Part shown: piece after piece, positions 1 through 8,967 of the stretch
Layout: each line of letters begins with the position of its first letter
How positions within the stretch are numbered: the first letter of the stretch is position 1
NCBI GenBank assembly: GCA_947428835.1
Contig: CANENE010000013.1
Coordinates: 1 to 54,238 of the forward strand
Length of the DNA stretch: 54,238 nt
Source of the DNA: an uncultured bacterium
Lineage (GTDB): Bacteria; Cyanobacteriota; Vampirovibrionia; Gastranaerophilales; Gastranaerophilaceae
Reading direction: 5' to 3'
Notes under the pieces: model-generated
Database searches by the model: none
The model's input: the letters and a program-made list of their open reading frames with translations, nothing else
What the model was told of the DNA's origin: nothing
Program-made: the position numbers and the translations under genes

Positions 1-2117
1 TAAATCAGGAAATCAGGCAAATTGCAAAAGATAAAACCAAACATCATATAGTATTATTAGAATCTTTTGATGACATTATGTATAATTCAAACATAGGAAT
101 TAGGGAAGATGGCGCACCAATGTTAAGCGAATTGGAAGTTCAGGCATTGTTTAAAAATAAACCCGAAAATATCCATCTCATATTTCTGGATAACAGAGAC
201 CAGTACTTTACAGTTATTTCTGACGGTGCTTTTGAAAAAGAGTTAAAAGATTTCCAAAGCACTCAAATTCCAATAATGGATTCTGCAGCAGCAAAAGAAC
301 AACTACTTGAAACAAAAGCTTCAATTGAAAAAGAAATTGAAATGAATTTAGATGAAAGCGCGATTGATTTTGCATGTGATGTTTGCGCAGCCCAGAAAGG
401 TTCAAAATATGATAATGCCTTAAGATTGCTTAAAAACGCAGCTTTATACTACAACAACGATGAAATTATGCTTACAAAAGAAATACTTTCAACTTACTGG
501 CAAAATATCAAAAAGGAAGATTTGGCCTCAAAAGACGGTTCCTATGAATTCATTTTTGACACAAAAATGACAACAGATGACATTATAGGTTCAAAAATGG
601 TCAAAGATCAGGCAAAAAATGTCGTTTATGAAATTCAAAATTACCCCAAAACCAAAGGCTATGTTCTTTATAATTCAGAAGGCTTCGGAGGAGGCAGATT
701 TAATTGTGCAAAAGCAATTGCAGGAGAAGCAAAAATTCCAATGGTTACAATAAATGCTGCAGATTTTGCAATTCGCGATTTAGATACAATAAATTCAGAT
801 CCGATGGAAGCTATTGACATTAAAATTTCAAAATTAATTAATATGGTAAAAAGCCAGGCGCAGGCAAACCCAAATAAAACTGCAATGCTTTTTATTTCTA
901 ATTTCGACAGATTCGCCTCCGACCCCTTGTATGGCATTTCATCTCTTTATGAGCAGCAGGCATTTAAAAAACTTGTTGTCGAAATGAAAAAAGCACAAGC
1001 TGATAAATCATATAATATTGTTGTGATGGGCTCTTCGGATTTACCTCAGGCAATAAATGAAAACATTCAGCGCCCCGGATTATTTATGGATGAAATCATA
1101 ATTTATCCTCCCCAAACCAAGCAAAATGTAGCAGAAGTTGCAATCCATCATGCAAATAAAAACGGATATATTTTTGATGGCGGAAATAATAAAAATCAAA
1201 CCACAAAACACCTTGCAACAATTTTAAAAGGCAGCACATTTATTGAGATAACAAATATTATAGATAAAGCAAATATTATCTCGAATAAACAAGGAAAAGA
1301 ATCTATCACAATAGAAGACATTAATGAAGCCTTTTTAAATACTCTGTTTGGTCCGACAAATGAAATTGTTGCAAATGATAAACAAAAAGAAGTTATCATC
1401 CGCCACGAAGGCGGCCACGCACTTAATATGCAATTTATGTATAATCTTTTTAAAGAACAAGGTGATTCCATAAGAATACCCGATTCCGTTAACAATATCG
1501 CGCTAGACCCGAGGGGAGATTTCCTTGGCTGCATTTTCCACGATAGTTCGGACGAGAATATGACAGAAACAAATCTTGAAACCATATTTTCCGATATCGT
1601 CTGTTCTTTTGGAGGCAACTCTGTCGAAGAACATTTCTATAATATGGCAGGTTCTTTTGGAATTTCGCAAGACAGAAGAAACGCAAATTATTATGCAAAG
1701 CTTGCAATTTTGCATATGGGACTTGGCAAAAACACGGGTCATTATATCCCCGATATTGACCCGGTAAGCGGCTCACCTGTATTTATGGATGAAATGGATG
1801 CAAGCGAATACGCCCATGATATCAAAATTATGCTAAAAAATGCAAAATGCCTGTCAGATAAAATTGTTAAATGCTACGAAGATTTTTTAACAGAATTTTC
1901 AAAAAAGAATATCAAAAACTTTGCAACAGGAAAATGCATTATAACAGGGCCCGAATTTGCACGTCAATTGAAAGAATGGGAACGAAGGCAGCCTGCTGAA
2001 AAGAAAAAAGAAATCTATGCTCTTAAAAAAGAGGCTTTAAAAATTGTTGAATTTACAAGAGAAAGCGAAAGGTATAAGGGCCTTAAAAAATACAATCCAA
2101 AGTATAGAACACATTAA
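1..2117 (+). CDS. Clp/FtsH-like AAA protein with M41 zinc-protease domain (5' truncated by window edge)
   Basis: The reading frame is open to the window edge (first full codon at 3), so the gene starts upstream; the ATG at 78 has no Shine-Dalgarno (SD) sequence and lies inside a conserved segment. The first ~150 residues resemble a ClpA/B D1 core (Walker-B-like LLESFDDIM, then FEKELKDF). A second AAA module follows FtsH order, but its P-loop reads EGFGGGRFN (counted from 78, residues ~200-208; no GKT), Walker B reads LFISNFD (no DE) and the arginine-finger region reads QRPGLF. The C-terminal third matches peptidase M41: zinc motif HEGGH at 443-447, GGNSVEE, and a third-ligand candidate Asp532 in SQDRRNA. 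No membrane segment is visible. Zinc proteolysis therefore looks possible and ATP hydrolysis by this AAA unlikely (inference). The family is clear; the substrate and the missing N-terminus are unknown. Confidence 0.75.
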   Translation, partial: NQEIRQIAKDKTKHHIVLLESFDDIMYNSNIGIREDGAPMLSELEVQALFKNKPENIHLIFLDNRDQYFTVISDGAFEKELKDFQSTQIPIMDSAAAKEQLLETKASIEKEIEMNLDESAIDFACDVCAAQKGSKYDNALRLLKNAALYYNNDEIMLTKEILSTYWQNIKKEDLASKDGSYEFIFDTKMTTDDIIGSKMVKDQAKNVVYEIQNYPKTKGYVLYNSEGFGGGRFNCAKAIAGEAKIPMVTINAADFAIRDLDTINSDPMEAIDIKISKLINMVKSQAQANPNKTAMLFISNFDRFASDPLYGISSLYEQQAFKKLVVEMKKAQADKSYNIVVMGSSDLPQAINENIQRPGLFMDEIIIYPPQTKQNVAEVAIHHANKNGYIFDGGNNKNQTTKHLATILKGSTFIEITNIIDKANIISNKQGKESITIEDINEAFLNTLFGPTNEIVANDKQKEVIIRHEGGHALNMQFMYNLFKEQGDSIRIPDSVNNIALDPRGDFLGCIFHDSSDENMTETNLETIFSDIVCSFGGNSVEEHFYNMAGSFGISQDRRNANYYAKLAILHMGLGKNTGHYIPDIDPVSGSPVFMDEMDASEYAHDIKIMLKNAKCLSDKIVKCYEDFLTEFSKKNIKNFATGKCIITGPEFARQLKEWERRQPAEKKKEIYALKKEALKIVEFTRESERYKGLKKYNPKYRTH

Positions 2118-2147
2118 TTTTCTTTAATTTCTTTATTTTTCTTTGAT

Positions 2148-2163
2148 TTTATAATACAATTTA
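2148..2163 (+). promoter_or_regulatory. Putative -10 region (TATAAT) upstream of the CooC-like gene
   Basis: TATAAT at 2150-2155 follows a T-rich tract. The 16-nt string TTTATAATACAATTTA is identical to the one at 11551-11566 before glyS. No convincing -35 is seen. It probably serves the 2196-5343 gene group. Confidence 0.5.
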
Positions 2164-2195
2164 AGCTGTAATTTTTAGGCAAATAAAGGGAGAAA

Positions 2196-2933
2196 ATGAC
2201 TTCAACACTGGCATTTATAGGCAAAAGCGGAAACGGCAAAACAACACTTTGCAAATGTTTCTATAAATTCATCAAAAAGCATTTTCCTTCTTCAAGCATT
2301 CTTTTGGTTGATAACGACTTATCGTTGGAACTGACTGATAGCTTTGGTATCAAAACAAGAAACACAATCTATGGTATAAAATCAGGAAAACACGAATATA
2401 AAACGGGAATACCACAGGGTATGAGCAAACAAGAATTTATAGATTGGGCACTTGAAGATATTTTAATTGAAGTTGATGAAAATGTTGACGTTATTGCTTC
2501 TTGGTTTGTGACACCCAAGGATTGCAAATGCCCTTCTGCAAAGCTTATGCGGGATGAATTTGCTAAATTAATCGACAGATACGATTTTGTTATTTTTGAT
2601 TGCGAATACGATTTAAAATACCTTAATTGCCTTGTAGATTATCCGATTAATGAAGCAATTATTGTAAGTTCGCAGTCAAAAGAAAGCATCGCTTTAAGCT
2701 ATAAAGTTTCAGAATCTTCTAAAAAATATATGCAAGGACAATTAGGTGTCATTTTAAATAGAATTAATCAAAGCACTATCCACAATTCAATTGAAATTCT
2801 AAACGCTTTTGAGCTTGATTTAATAGGCACAATAGAAGAAAATGAAGACATCAAAAACAATAACTTTGAAAACATAGAAGATATTATTGAAGCCCTGTAT
2901 TCAAGAATGAATCTTCCAAAAATTGAAAATTAA
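2196..2933 (+). CDS. CooC/MinD-like P-loop ATPase
   Basis: A 245-residue SIMIBI-class P-loop protein. The N-terminus carries a Walker A of the form GKSGNGKTT (residues 9-17), followed by ILLVDND, as in CooC/MinD/ParA proteins, whose next strand holds a conserved Asp. A later strand, FVIFDCEYDL, corresponds to the Walker B region, and the VILNRIN segment fits the base-binding part of the fold. CooC-type members use ATP to help load nickel or other metals into enzymes; others position complexes. No partner enzyme is visible here, so the role is open. The start is supported by AGGGAG 5' of the ATG. folD follows after 9 nt, so the two are probably co-transcribed. The fold assignment is solid; function is not assigned. 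Confidence 0.7.
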   Translation: MTSTLAFIGKSGNGKTTLCKCFYKFIKKHFPSSSILLVDNDLSLELTDSFGIKTRNTIYGIKSGKHEYKTGIPQGMSKQEFIDWALEDILIEVDENVDVIASWFVTPKDCKCPSAKLMRDEFAKLIDRYDFVIFDCEYDLKYLNCLVDYPINEAIIVSSQSKESIALSYKVSESSKKYMQGQLGVILNRINQSTIHNSIEILNAFELDLIGTIEENEDIKNNNFENIEDIIEALYSRMNLPKIEN

Positions 2934-2942
2934 AGGATAAAA

Positions 2943-3791
2943 ATGACTGTTTTAGATGGTAAAAAACTTGCAAATAAAATCATAGACGGGCTTAAACAAA
3001 AAATTCAAAAGCTCGATATAAAGCCATCCATTGCAGTTATTCTTGCAAACGATAATCCTGCAAGCAAAATATATGTTAAAAATAAAGAAAAAAAAGCGCT
3101 TGAATTGGGCTGTAATTCTTATATTTATAGTTTTGATGAAAATGTAAAAGAAGATGAAATTATATCTTTGATTGAAAAACTAAATAAAGATAAAAATATC
3201 AATGCAATTTTAGCTCAATTGCCTTTATTTAAACACTTAGATGAGCAAAAGATTTTAAATACAATTGAGCCTGTTAAAGATGTTGATGGTTTTACAATTT
3301 ATAATACCGGATGCCTTGCCCAAAATGCCAAACCCTATAGCATTCCCTGTACTCCAAAAGGAATTATAAAACTTTTAAAAGAATATAACATCAAATTAGA
3401 TGGCAAAAACATAGTCGTTATAGGCCGCTCAAATATAGTAGGAAAGCCTTTGAGCTTGTTATTATTGAATGAAAATGCAACAGTTACAATGGCACATAGC
3501 AAAACCAAAAATTTAAAAGAAGTCTGTTTAAAAGCCGATATTATAATTTCTGCCACAGGGCAAAAAAATCTTATAAAGGCTGATATGATAAAAAAAGATG
3601 CTATTGTTGTTGATGTCGGTATCTCAAGGAATTCTGATAACAAAATTACAGGTGATGTTGATTTTGAAAATGTTAAAAATAAAGCTTCATATATAACACC
3701 GGTCCCGGGCGGCATCGGTCCTATGACAATTGCCTGTTTGATAGAAAATACTTATGAACTTTTTTTGAAGCAAAATTGTTTGGAAAAATAA
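2943..3791 (+). CDS. folD: Bifunctional methylenetetrahydrofolate dehydrogenase / methenyltetrahydrofolate cyclohydrolase
   Basis: FolD interconverts 5,10-methylene-, 5,10-methenyl- and 10-formyl-tetrahydrofolate with NADP in the cytosol, feeding purine and formyl-Met synthesis. The 282-residue length is normal. Visible signatures are the YVKNK motif (Tyr44, catalytic Lys48), QLPLFKH, PVKDVDGF, the dinucleotide-binding GRSNIVGKP, DVGISR and the C-terminal PVPGGIGPMT. SD AAAGGA precedes the ATG. It lies between a CooC-like ATPase and alr, 3 nt from the latter, in a group that ends with gcvH; folD and gcvH both touch one-carbon metabolism. Nothing unusual is seen in the protein. Confidence 0.97.
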   Translation: MTVLDGKKLANKIIDGLKQKIQKLDIKPSIAVILANDNPASKIYVKNKEKKALELGCNSYIYSFDENVKEDEIISLIEKLNKDKNINAILAQLPLFKHLDEQKILNTIEPVKDVDGFTIYNTGCLAQNAKPYSIPCTPKGIIKLLKEYNIKLDGKNIVVIGRSNIVGKPLSLLLLNENATVTMAHSKTKNLKEVCLKADIIISATGQKNLIKADMIKKDAIVVDVGISRNSDNKITGDVDFENVKNKASYITPVPGGIGPMTIACLIENTYELFLKQNCLEK

Positions 3792-3794
3792 AAT

Positions 3795-4952
3795 ATGCAA
3801 AATTACAGAGGAACATTTGTAAATAAAAATAGAGATGCCTGGGTTGAAATAAACCTTGGAAATCTTGAAAATAATGTCTTAAAAATAAAAGATTTTTTAA
3901 ATAAAAATTCAAATAACCCTGATATCCTGGCTGTTATCAAAGCAGACGGCTACGGCCATGGAAGCTTAATGTGTGCTCCGACTTTAATTGCCTGTGGTAT
4001 TAAAGAATTTGGAGTTGCAAGTATAGATGAAGGAATTGAACTTCGCGAAAATAAAATCAATTGCCCCATTTTAGTACTTGGCGCATCTCCCATTTGGGCT
4101 TTTGAAAATGCCATAAAATACGATATCACGCTTTCCATCTTCAACGAAGAACATATTGAAACAGCTTATCAGCTCTATAAAAGGCTAAATAAAAAATTAA
4201 AAGCTGCAATCAAAATCGATACAGGAATGAATAGAATTGGAATAGATAAAAACAGTGCAAAAGAATTTATTCAAAAAGTTATAAATTGCGATTTTATAGA
4301 ATTAAAAAGTGTTTTTACTCATTTTGCAGATGTTGAAAATAAAGCTCTCTTTTCAAGGCAAATAGAAGAATTTAATGATGCAACTTCATCTTTTGAAAAA
4401 GAATTTAAACTTAAAGGTACAAAAAAACACTGTCTGAATTCGCCCGGAATGTTCATTTATCCTGATTTTGGCTTTGATATGGTTCGAATGGGGATAATTA
4501 TGTGGGGGCTTACTCCTTTTTCAGATAATTTTAAAGTTCCCGAAATCATATCAGAAATGCTTCCTGTGATGGGTTTAAAAGCAAGAATTACAAATATCCA
4601 CACTCTCAAAAAAGGAGATGGTATAAGCTACGGACACACATATATTGCCCAAAAAGATACAAAAATTGCAACAATTCCAATAGGCTACGCAGATGGCCTG
4701 GATAGAAGATTGTCGGGAAACATTACAGCTGTTTTAAATGACAGGCCAATCAAACAAATCGGAAGAATTACCATGGATCAGGTTATGTTTGATGTAACAG
4801 GGGTAGATTGTAATGTTGGAGATATTATCATACTTCTTGGAGGGGAAAATAAGTACGATAGTATTGACATATGGGCAAAAAAACTTAATACTATAAACTA
4901 TGAACTAACATGCAGATTAAAAATGCGGCTTCCAAGAATTTATGTAAGATAG
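3795..4952 (+). CDS. alr: Alanine racemase
   Basis: A PLP enzyme that converts L- to D-alanine for peptidoglycan; the product feeds the D-Ala-D-Ala ligase encoded at 35453-36412. The 385-residue length is standard. The PLP lysine lies in AVIKADGYGHG (Lys49), the GMNRIG loop and the N-terminal barrel are present, and the second catalytic base is the Tyr in GISYGHTY (about residue 279). The ATG is only 3 nt after the folD stop and has no SD of its own, which fits translational coupling. The 16-nt gap to gcvH suggests the same transcript. Confidence 0.96.
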   Translation: MQNYRGTFVNKNRDAWVEINLGNLENNVLKIKDFLNKNSNNPDILAVIKADGYGHGSLMCAPTLIACGIKEFGVASIDEGIELRENKINCPILVLGASPIWAFENAIKYDITLSIFNEEHIETAYQLYKRLNKKLKAAIKIDTGMNRIGIDKNSAKEFIQKVINCDFIELKSVFTHFADVENKALFSRQIEEFNDATSSFEKEFKLKGTKKHCLNSPGMFIYPDFGFDMVRMGIIMWGLTPFSDNFKVPEIISEMLPVMGLKARITNIHTLKKGDGISYGHTYIAQKDTKIATIPIGYADGLDRRLSGNITAVLNDRPIKQIGRITMDQVMFDVTGVDCNVGDIIILLGGENKYDSIDIWAKKLNTINYELTCRLKMRLPRIYVR

Positions 4953-4968
4953 CTGATAGGAGATAACA

Positions 4969-5343
4969 ATGATAGAGGAAGATATTTTATGCTCCCAAAA
5001 CCATTGCTGGATAGTTGAAGACAAACAAACATATCTAATCGGGCTTACTGATTGGATTATAAATAAACTTGGAGATATCGTTTTTATAGAATTACCTGAA
5101 ATTGGAGCATCTTTTCAAAAAGATGATGTTTTTGGAACAATTGAATCGGTAAAAATTGCAAATGAAATGTATATGCCTGTTTCAGGAGAAATTATTAATG
5201 TTAATGAAAAACTCATAAACTCTGTCGAACTTATAAATGAAAACCCTCTTGAAGCGTGGTTGATTGAAATCAAGCCAACTAACCTTAAAGAGGATTTTCA
5301 AAATCTAATGGATTATTCAGACTACATTGAAGAAGTTGAATAA
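4969..5343 (+). CDS. gcvH: Glycine cleavage system H protein (lipoyl carrier)
   Basis: A 124-residue lipoyl-domain protein that shuttles the aminomethyl group in glycine cleavage, or acts as a lipoate carrier where the rest of the system is missing. The lipoylation site is the Lys of ESVKIANEMYMPVSG (Lys62), preceded by LGDIVFIELPEIG and followed by EIINVNE, all family hallmarks. SD AGGAG lies 5' of the ATG. No gcvT, gcvP or lipoate ligase gene is in this window. It ends 28 nt before the convergent gene at 5372. Confidence 0.93.
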   Translation: MIEEDILCSQNHCWIVEDKQTYLIGLTDWIINKLGDIVFIELPEIGASFQKDDVFGTIESVKIANEMYMPVSGEIINVNEKLINSVELINENPLEAWLIEIKPTNLKEDFQNLMDYSDYIEEVE

Positions 5344-5371
5344 ATTTTTATTTAATTTTTTGCTTTAACTA

Positions 5372-7516
5372 TCAACTTTCAGAAGGTGCTTCCGAATTAG
5401 ATAAGTCTTTATTTTCTGAAGAGCTAATAGAGGGAAGCTTATCGGCAGGCTTTTCAACGGGTTTATCGCCACCTGACATATCACCGCCATTACCATCACC
5501 AGGATTATCTATTGAGGGCAGGTCATCTCCATCGCCGCCATCATCACCTGTGCCTATATTTTCATCATCAGCATTACCTGGAATTTCTTCGGTTACAGGT
5601 GGTTTTACGGGTTTTATAGGAGTCGGGGTAGGTTGTGGTCTTGCAGGAGTCGGGGTCGGTTGTGGTCTTGCAGGAGTCGGGGTCGGTTGTGGTCTTGCAG
5701 GAGTAGGAGTTGGCTCCGGTTCATGTGCAGTAGTCGCAGAAGTAGCCGTAGTTGCAGATGTTGCTGAAGTTGCTTTCTGCTCTTGCTGTATTATTTCCTT
5801 TTCTTCTTCTTTATCTTCTTCTATTTTTTGCTCCTTATCTTCTTTAGCAGTGGTTGTTTTAGTTTTACTCTGCGGTATACTGTATTTACCTTCAGGTTTT
5901 GCAATTGCAATCGGCTGCAGATTAATCAAGCAATTGCCGTCTTCATCTAATGTCATAACCAAACCTAAGTCGCTGATTCTAACAGCAGCTAAATCCAATG
6001 TTTCGCCTTCAGCTAAAGCTGCTTCTCTCATTTCAAGGATTTTTGCTCTTAGAACTTCATAGTTATGGTTGTCTACAGTTTGAGATAATGCAGCAAGAAC
6101 ATATTCTTCATATAAATCAGGGTTTTCTTCATATGCCTCTAATAGCGTTGTTTCACCATCATCCATTAGAAGATTATCCATAATTAAACCAAGAGTCCTT
6201 TGTTCATCAGGAAGTTCCGTCATATCCAAAACCGGAGCAATCGGCGACATAAATCCAAGCTTAATTGAAGCATCAGGATTTTTTCTCCAAACATTTAATA
6301 CTCTCATTGGATCAAGGGTTTTTGTTCCTTTTGGAACAATAGCATCAACAGCAATTGTTGGAAGCTTTAATGTCACAGAACCGTTATCTCTGATATATTG
6401 AGCCAATCTTGCTTTTATACCGTCAACAGGCTTATCAAATTTATTTTCATTGGGTTCATATAAAGAAAGTCCCTGCCATAAAGCGTAACCTGCATAAGAA
6501 CTTACCGATGGAATATCTTTATATTTTTCCTGTAGAGCTTTATTAACTACTTGAAGAATTTGATAGTCGGTTTTTGCACCTTTGAAATCTTCGCTGGTTA
6601 ATTCTAAAGTACCTACACCGTTTTCATCGGCGTCAACAGGAGCAAATTCAACTTTTTGAATATATCTTGCGGCATCTTCTTTTTCAGTTTCTTTGATAAG
6701 ACGTACATCTGGAATATAAATACCTTTCATACCGTCTAAATCAATATTACCCAAGAATTCATAAGGGATATTTGTAATATCGCCTTTTTGATAATCAAGT
6801 CCTTTATAATCAATCAAATTTGCAAATCCGGGGTTGGCTCTATATATTTCATGGTATGCATTTTCAACTTCGTTTTGATTATCCATATCAACGTGTAAGT
6901 TGTTTTCTAAAACATCATTTAAATCTCTAAATATACCTTTTCCATCTTCGCCGTAAGCGAGACTATCAATAGCAACATATCTGTATTCAGGTTCTAAAAC
7001 AGAGTATTCGGTATTTTGAGTAAAGTCAAAAGTGAATGAAACTTTATCTTCGGTTTGAGCATTTTGGAAATTATAGTATGTTTCTATTTTGTCTTCTGCT
7101 TGTACTTCAGAAGCTTCATTTATCATATTTCCGCTTACGCTTCCAATTTCGTCTAAAATGTCATCTTCGATTCCGACTGCTTCGGTTTCATCAAATTTAG
7201 AAGCTTCTATTGCCTGCTGTGGCTGTTGGGGAACATTTGTACCGCAGCCTGTTGTATTAAACAAAAGCATCAATGAATTAAGCATTGTTGCAAGCTTAAC
7301 TACTGCTTTGTTTCTTTTAAGGTTATTAAAATCAAAACCTTTGTATTCACCTGATCTTAAATATTCTTCGTGATCATATTCGTCATTGCCTGTAAAGCTA
7401 ACACTGTCAAAAGATTGAGCGCCTGATAAACTGTTAGAAAATCTTAAAGAAGTATTGTTTAATTTGTTGTTCTTAATGTTTCTGACTTCAAAATTTGAAA
7501 TTTGATTGATGTTCAT
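5372..7516 (-). CDS. Large unrecognised protein with N-terminal SFTG leader, internal hydrophobic segment and Pro-Thr repeats
   Basis: 714 residues; I do not recognise a catalytic domain. From the N-terminus: an Asn/Ser-rich leader ending in SVSFTG (38-43); a hydrophobic stretch at about 72-88 followed by a Cys in TTGCG (Cys91), which is not a proper lipobox; a long acidic folded-looking region (~100-560); a Lys/Glu-rich then Ala/Thr/Ser-rich linker; tandem PTPARPQPT nonapeptides; then a Gly/Asp-rich tail. The Pro-Thr section looks like an envelope or surface spacer. SD AAGGA is about 10 nt before the ATG at 7516. Similar leaders occur in the products at 45990-47069 and 48293-49171. A secreted or envelope protein is my inference. 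Confidence 0.65.
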   Translation of the reverse strand: MNINQISNFEVRNIKNNKLNNTSLRFSNSLSGAQSFDSVSFTGNDEYDHEEYLRSGEYKGFDFNNLKRNKAVVKLATMLNSLMLLFNTTGCGTNVPQQPQQAIEASKFDETEAVGIEDDILDEIGSVSGNMINEASEVQAEDKIETYYNFQNAQTEDKVSFTFDFTQNTEYSVLEPEYRYVAIDSLAYGEDGKGIFRDLNDVLENNLHVDMDNQNEVENAYHEIYRANPGFANLIDYKGLDYQKGDITNIPYEFLGNIDLDGMKGIYIPDVRLIKETEKEDAARYIQKVEFAPVDADENGVGTLELTSEDFKGAKTDYQILQVVNKALQEKYKDIPSVSSYAGYALWQGLSLYEPNENKFDKPVDGIKARLAQYIRDNGSVTLKLPTIAVDAIVPKGTKTLDPMRVLNVWRKNPDASIKLGFMSPIAPVLDMTELPDEQRTLGLIMDNLLMDDGETTLLEAYEENPDLYEEYVLAALSQTVDNHNYEVLRAKILEMREAALAEGETLDLAAVRISDLGLVMTLDEDGNCLINLQPIAIAKPEGKYSIPQSKTKTTTAKEDKEQKIEEDKEEEKEIIQQEQKATSATSATTATSATTAHEPEPTPTPARPQPTPTPARPQPTPTPARPQPTPTPIKPVKPPVTEEIPGNADDENIGTGDDGGDGDDLPSIDNPGDGNGGDMSGGDKPVEKPADKLPSISSSENKDLSNSEAPSES
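5619..5716. repeat. 27-bp tandem repeat (three copies plus a partial)
   Basis: Direct repeats at 5619-5645, 5646-5672 and 5673-5699, with a degenerate partial copy at 5700-5716. Copies 2 and 3 are identical; copy 1 differs at one base. They encode the PTPARPQPT units of the minus-strand gene, so copy number changes would keep frame. Confidence 0.95.
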
Positions 7517-7564
7517 ATTTCATTCCTTATATATTATTAAACAAGTGATGCACATTGTACTATA

Positions 7565-7573
7565 TTATCCACA
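7565..7573 (+). promoter_or_regulatory. Isolated consensus DnaA box (TTATCCACA)
   Basis: A perfect 9-mer match in the gap between the gene at 5372-7516 and tRNA-Gly. There is no cluster of further boxes, so this is not evidence for an origin; it could be chance or a titration/regulatory site. Confidence 0.3.
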
Positions 7574-7587
7574 CCATAAATGGTAAA

Positions 7588-7663
7588 TGGAGCGGAAGAC
7601 GAGGCTCGAACTCGCAACAGCCTGCTTGGAAGGCAGGTACTCTACCAATTGAGTTACTTCCGC
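7588..7663 (-). tRNA. tRNA-Gly (anticodon TCC)
   Basis: A minus-strand cloverleaf: acceptor GCGGAAG pairs with CTTCCGC, the D-arm is in AACTCAATTGGTAGAGT, the anticodon stem CCTGC/GCAGG encloses loop CTTCCAA (anticodon TCC), and the T-loop is GTTCGAG. The 3' CCA is encoded (7588-7590), unlike the other two tRNAs in the window. Confidence 0.96.
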
Positions 7664-7752
7664 ATAAGCACATTATATTAAAACATATAAAGGAAAAAAA
7701 TATCAAAAATTTCCTATTTTTTATACATAATGAAACAAAAGTTTACAAAACA

Positions 7753-8940
7753 TTACATATTTCTTAACATGCCATTAAATCTCTTCATTGCTTCAACCGT
7801 TTTTTCATACGTTCCAAAGGCAGTCAGCCTGAAAAATCCTTCACCGTTACTTCCAAAACCAATGCCTGGCGTTCCGACTACCGCAATACTATTTAGCATA
7901 TAGTCAAAAAATTCCCAGCTTTGCATTCCATTTGGACATTTAAACCAAATATAAGGAGAATGAATTCCTCCTGTGTGCCAAATATTATTATCCGCCATGG
8001 TATCAGCTATAACTTTGGCATTTATTTTGTAGTAATTTATGTTTTCTAAAATTTCCCGTTGCCCCTGAGGAGTAAATACCGCTTCAGCTCCTTTTTGGAT
8101 AATATATGGAACACCATTAAATTTTGTTGTTTGGCGCCTTAGCCACATTTTATTTAAAGACATGTTGTCAAAGCTAAGAGCAGTCGGAACCACGGTATAT
8201 CCTAAACGCGTTCCTGTAAAACCTGCCATTTTAGATAAAGAACAAAACTCTATTGCACATTTTTTAGCGCCTTCTATTTCAAAAATTGATTTTGGAAGGT
8301 TTTTATCCGATATGAAGCATTCATACGCTGCATCGAATAATATGACAGCTTCGTTTTTTATAGCCCAATTAACCCATTTTTCAAGGTCATCTCTTGAATA
8401 AGCAGCACCTGTAGGATTATTTGGAGAACACAAATATACAATATCAGCTTTCAGATTTTCATCAGGCAAAGGAAGGAAATTATTTTGCTGATTTGCATCT
8501 AAAAACATGATTCTTCTTCCTGCCATAATATTTGTATCTACATAAACAGGATAAACAGGATTTGGAATTAAAACCAAATTATCCGTTGAAAAAATATCAA
8601 GGATATTTCCAAGATCGGATTTTGCACCATCAGAAACAAATATTTCATCAATTCTAAGATTTGCACCGTTTTTCAGATAATATTCTTTTATTTTTTCCCT
8701 CAAGAAAGAATATCCCTGCTCGGGACCATACCCATGGAAATCTTCCTGTGTGCCCATAGCACAAGAAGCACTTGCCAAAGCCTCAACCGTGCTTTTAGTC
8801 AAAGGTCTTGTAACATCGCCGATTCCAAGACGTATAAGTTCTCTATCGGGGTTATTTGCCAAAAATTCCATTACTTTACTGCTTATTGTCGAAAACAAAT
8901 AGCTTTCATTCAAGTTTTTATAATTTTCGTTTATTTTCAT
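7753..8940 (-). CDS. dapL: LL-diaminopimelate aminotransferase
   Basis: A class I/II PLP aminotransferase that converts tetrahydrodipicolinate directly to LL-2,6-diaminopimelate, short-cutting the succinylase/acetylase branches. The pathway supplies lysine and meso-DAP for peptidoglycan. The 395-residue length is near the family norm. Signatures are the N-terminal IRLGIGDVTRPL, FVSDGAKSDLGN, the CSPNNPTGAA loop (171-180), and the Schiff-base Lys237 in SLSKMAGFTGTR. SD AAAGGA precedes the ATG. DapL is typical of Cyanobacteria, Chlamydiae, plants and some anaerobes, which fits the suggested affiliation. The upstream minus-strand gene at 8968 is 27 nt away and may share its transcript. Confidence 0.95.
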   Translation of the reverse strand: MKINENYKNLNESYLFSTISSKVMEFLANNPDRELIRLGIGDVTRPLTKSTVEALASASCAMGTQEDFHGYGPEQGYSFLREKIKEYYLKNGANLRIDEIFVSDGAKSDLGNILDIFSTDNLVLIPNPVYPVYVDTNIMAGRRIMFLDANQQNNFLPLPDENLKADIVYLCSPNNPTGAAYSRDDLEKWVNWAIKNEAVILFDAAYECFISDKNLPKSIFEIEGAKKCAIEFCSLSKMAGFTGTRLGYTVVPTALSFDNMSLNKMWLRRQTTKFNGVPYIIQKGAEAVFTPQGQREILENINYYKINAKVIADTMADNNIWHTGGIHSPYIWFKCPNGMQSWEFFDYMLNSIAVVGTPGIGFGSNGEGFFRLTAFGTYEKTVEAMKRFNGMLRNM

Positions 8941-8967
8941 TAATATTTCCTTTGTATTATCTAAAAT

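Noticed and set aside
78-80. ATG at 78 as the true start of the first gene
   Set aside because: The frame stays open to the window edge, the upstream codons continue an AAA-like strand, and there is no Shine-Dalgarno.
5619-5716. CRISPR array
   Set aside because: The 27-bp units are contiguous with no spacers and encode a peptide repeat.
5550-6062. Plus-strand 170-codon open frame rich in Gly/Val
   Set aside because: Antisense of the Pro/Thr repeats of the minus-strand gene; low complexity explains its openness.
7236-7260. Lipobox around Cys91 of the 714-residue protein
   Set aside because: TTGC lacks the Leu at -3 and lies 90 residues from the start.
7555-7767. Plus-strand 70-codon open frame
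   Set aside because: It runs antisense through the tRNA-Gly gene; product is just the tRNA read as protein.
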